A DNA stretch of 15,060 bases from JACKNG01 sp040904625. GTDB taxonomy: Bacteria > Pseudomonadota > Gammaproteobacteria > Ga0077536. A program made the position numbers and the translations under genes. Shown piece by piece: positions 14,091 to 15,060 of this stretch (positions within the stretch are counted from its first letter, which is position 1; each line of letters begins with the position of its first letter). The DNA is taken from contig JBBDTC010000340.1 in assembly GCA_040904625.1 (NCBI GenBank), forward strand, positions 1-15,060. The letters run 5' to 3'. Under the pieces are notes generated by a model, which worked only from the letters and a program-made list of their open reading frames with translations, made no database searches and had not been told where the DNA came from.

Positions 14091-15041
14091 TCAGGTAAGC
14101 GCTGTACTCGGCGCTGCCGTCATCACGCCGTAACCGGTGATCCACTCAGGGATCGCGCGGTAGTAGCGGCGCTCGAAGGCACCGCAGCCGGCGGCGTCAG
14201 CGGCTGCGGCAACGGCAAGCCAGGAGCGGATCTCATGGCCGCCGCAACCGGCCTGACGTGAAATGGCTTCATCGTCCAGGCCAAGGAGGGCAGCGAAGTC
14301 ACGCGCCTCGAGGTGGGCCAGGAATGCTTCGTCCCAGGCCGCGTCGGGGGCCAGACGGGTGCTGGTGCCGGCCACCTGGTTGGTCGCTTCGGTCAGTACA
14401 CGCTCCTGCCGCGCGGCCCGTGCCGCCGGGCTCAGTACCCCGCCCATGACGAGCCGCTCGCGCACGGGCGGGGCCGCATCGGCCAACCCCGGAATGGGTG
14501 GATCATGCGACAGGCCGCCCGAAGCGGCGAACAGCACCCGGCCGGGATAGTCCCTGGCGAACGCACCGAGCGCGGCGCCCAAGGCTTGAACCCGGGCGAG
14601 CGGCGGCAGGGGCGGCGCGGCGCAATTGACGAAGATCGGCAGCAGCGGCGGCAAAGCCGCCCAGTCGAAAATCTGATTCAGGAGTTGGGTGATGCCGTGG
14701 TCGACTTCCATGTGATGGGACAACGCGATGTCGACGCCGGCCGCGTGAACGGCGCGCGCGCAGTCCTCGGCGAGCGCGGCGGCGACCGGCAAGGGACCGG
14801 CGGGCGTGTTCCAGTCGCCTACCGAGGTCGCCGCCGTGCCGATACAGAAGCTCGGCATCAGCCGATAGAAGAAGCCGTTGAAGTGATCCGGGCCAACCGC
14901 AATGACGAGTTCGGGGGCAAAATCGGCAACAAAGGCACGCACCGCACGCAAGCAGTCGTCGACTTCCCGTTCGATAGCGCGCCCGGGCGAGTAGTAATCC
15001 TTGAGCGGCGTATGGGACGCGAATACCGCGGCGACGCTCAT
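14091..15041 (-). CDS. mhpB: Type III extradiol dioxygenase, MhpB (3-carboxyethylcatechol 2,3-dioxygenase) family
   Basis: The 316-residue protein aligns along its length with E. coli MhpB (314 residues), which opens the ring of 2,3-dihydroxyphenylpropionate using Fe(II) and O2. Conserved landmarks are SHTP with His10, GPDHFNGFFY with His53, SHHMEVDHG with His115, and ASGGLSHDPP with His179. His115 and His179 keep the numbering of the acid/base residues of the E. coli enzyme. The C-terminal HEIRSW and YYRAIPEWITGYG blocks also match. The ribosome site is weak (GTGG region). The rest of an mhp operon (hydrolase MhpC, hydratase MhpD and others) is not visible, and the upstream side is cut at the window edge. 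The aromatic substrate may differ from that of E. coli, so the symbol denotes family rather than proven function. Confidence 0.92.
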   Translation of the reverse strand: MSVAAVFASHTPLKDYYSPGRAIEREVDDCLRAVRAFVADFAPELVIAVGPDHFNGFFYRLMPSFCIGTAATSVGDWNTPAGPLPVAAALAEDCARAVHAAGVDIALSHHMEVDHGITQLLNQIFDWAALPPLLPIFVNCAAPPLPPLARVQALGAALGAFARDYPGRVLFAASGGLSHDPPIPGLADAAPPVRERLVMGGVLSPAARAARQERVLTEATNQVAGTSTRLAPDAAWDEAFLAHLEARDFAALLGLDDEAISRQAGCGGHEIRSWLAVAAAADAAGCGAFERRYYRAIPEWITGYGVMTAAPSTALT

Positions 15042-15060
15042 GGTGCAGCCACGCCCTGGC

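Overview
This is a GC-rich (roughly two-thirds G+C by eye), gene-dense stretch of a bacterial chromosome. Twelve complete genes and one partial gene lie on the minus strand, and one short gene lies on the plus strand. The gene families (encapsulated-ferritin homologue, NtaA/SnaA-type flavin monooxygenase, SCP2-type thiolase, MhpB-type extradiol dioxygenase, MetE-like protein) suggest a metabolically versatile proteobacterium or a related Gram-negative lineage. The sequence does not allow a firmer placement. There are no rRNA or complete tRNA genes, insertion sequences, phage genes or CRISPR arrays.

Layout from right to left, in the direction of minus-strand transcription. Positions 15041-12071 hold an MhpB-like dioxygenase, a MetE-like zinc enzyme and a rhomboid protease. 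Positions 11986-11642 hold the only plus-strand gene, which converges on the rhomboid gene and diverges from the next operon. Positions 11439-2923 form a compact, partly overlapping cluster: SCP2-type thiolase, truncated pyruvate-phosphate-dikinase-like protein, biotin carboxyl carrier protein, biotin carboxylase, PycB/OadA-like carboxyltransferase, classical thiolase and short-chain dehydrogenase. Positions 2752-1 hold an alpha/beta hydrolase, an encapsulated-ferritin homologue, an LLM flavin monooxygenase and the first codons of another gene.

The strongest unexpected signal is at 11642-11986. A reading frame of the ArsC/Spx thioredoxin-like family is interrupted by an in-frame TGA exactly where the first Cys of the CxxC redox motif should be. 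A compact hairpin with SECIS-like geometry lies just downstream. This is best read as a selenoprotein with a UxxC motif, which a standard gene caller would truncate or miss.

The second point of interest is the carboxylase cluster. It has intact biotin carboxylase and carrier subunits. Its carboxyltransferase, however, has altered residues at the expected metal-ligand and proton-relay positions. It also carries a kinase-like protein with the ATP-grasp and phosphohistidine domains of PPDK but no PEP/pyruvate barrel. With two thiolases and an SDR alongside, this looks like an ATP-dependent carboxylation and thiolytic route for a substrate other than pyruvate. The substrate is not readable from sequence.
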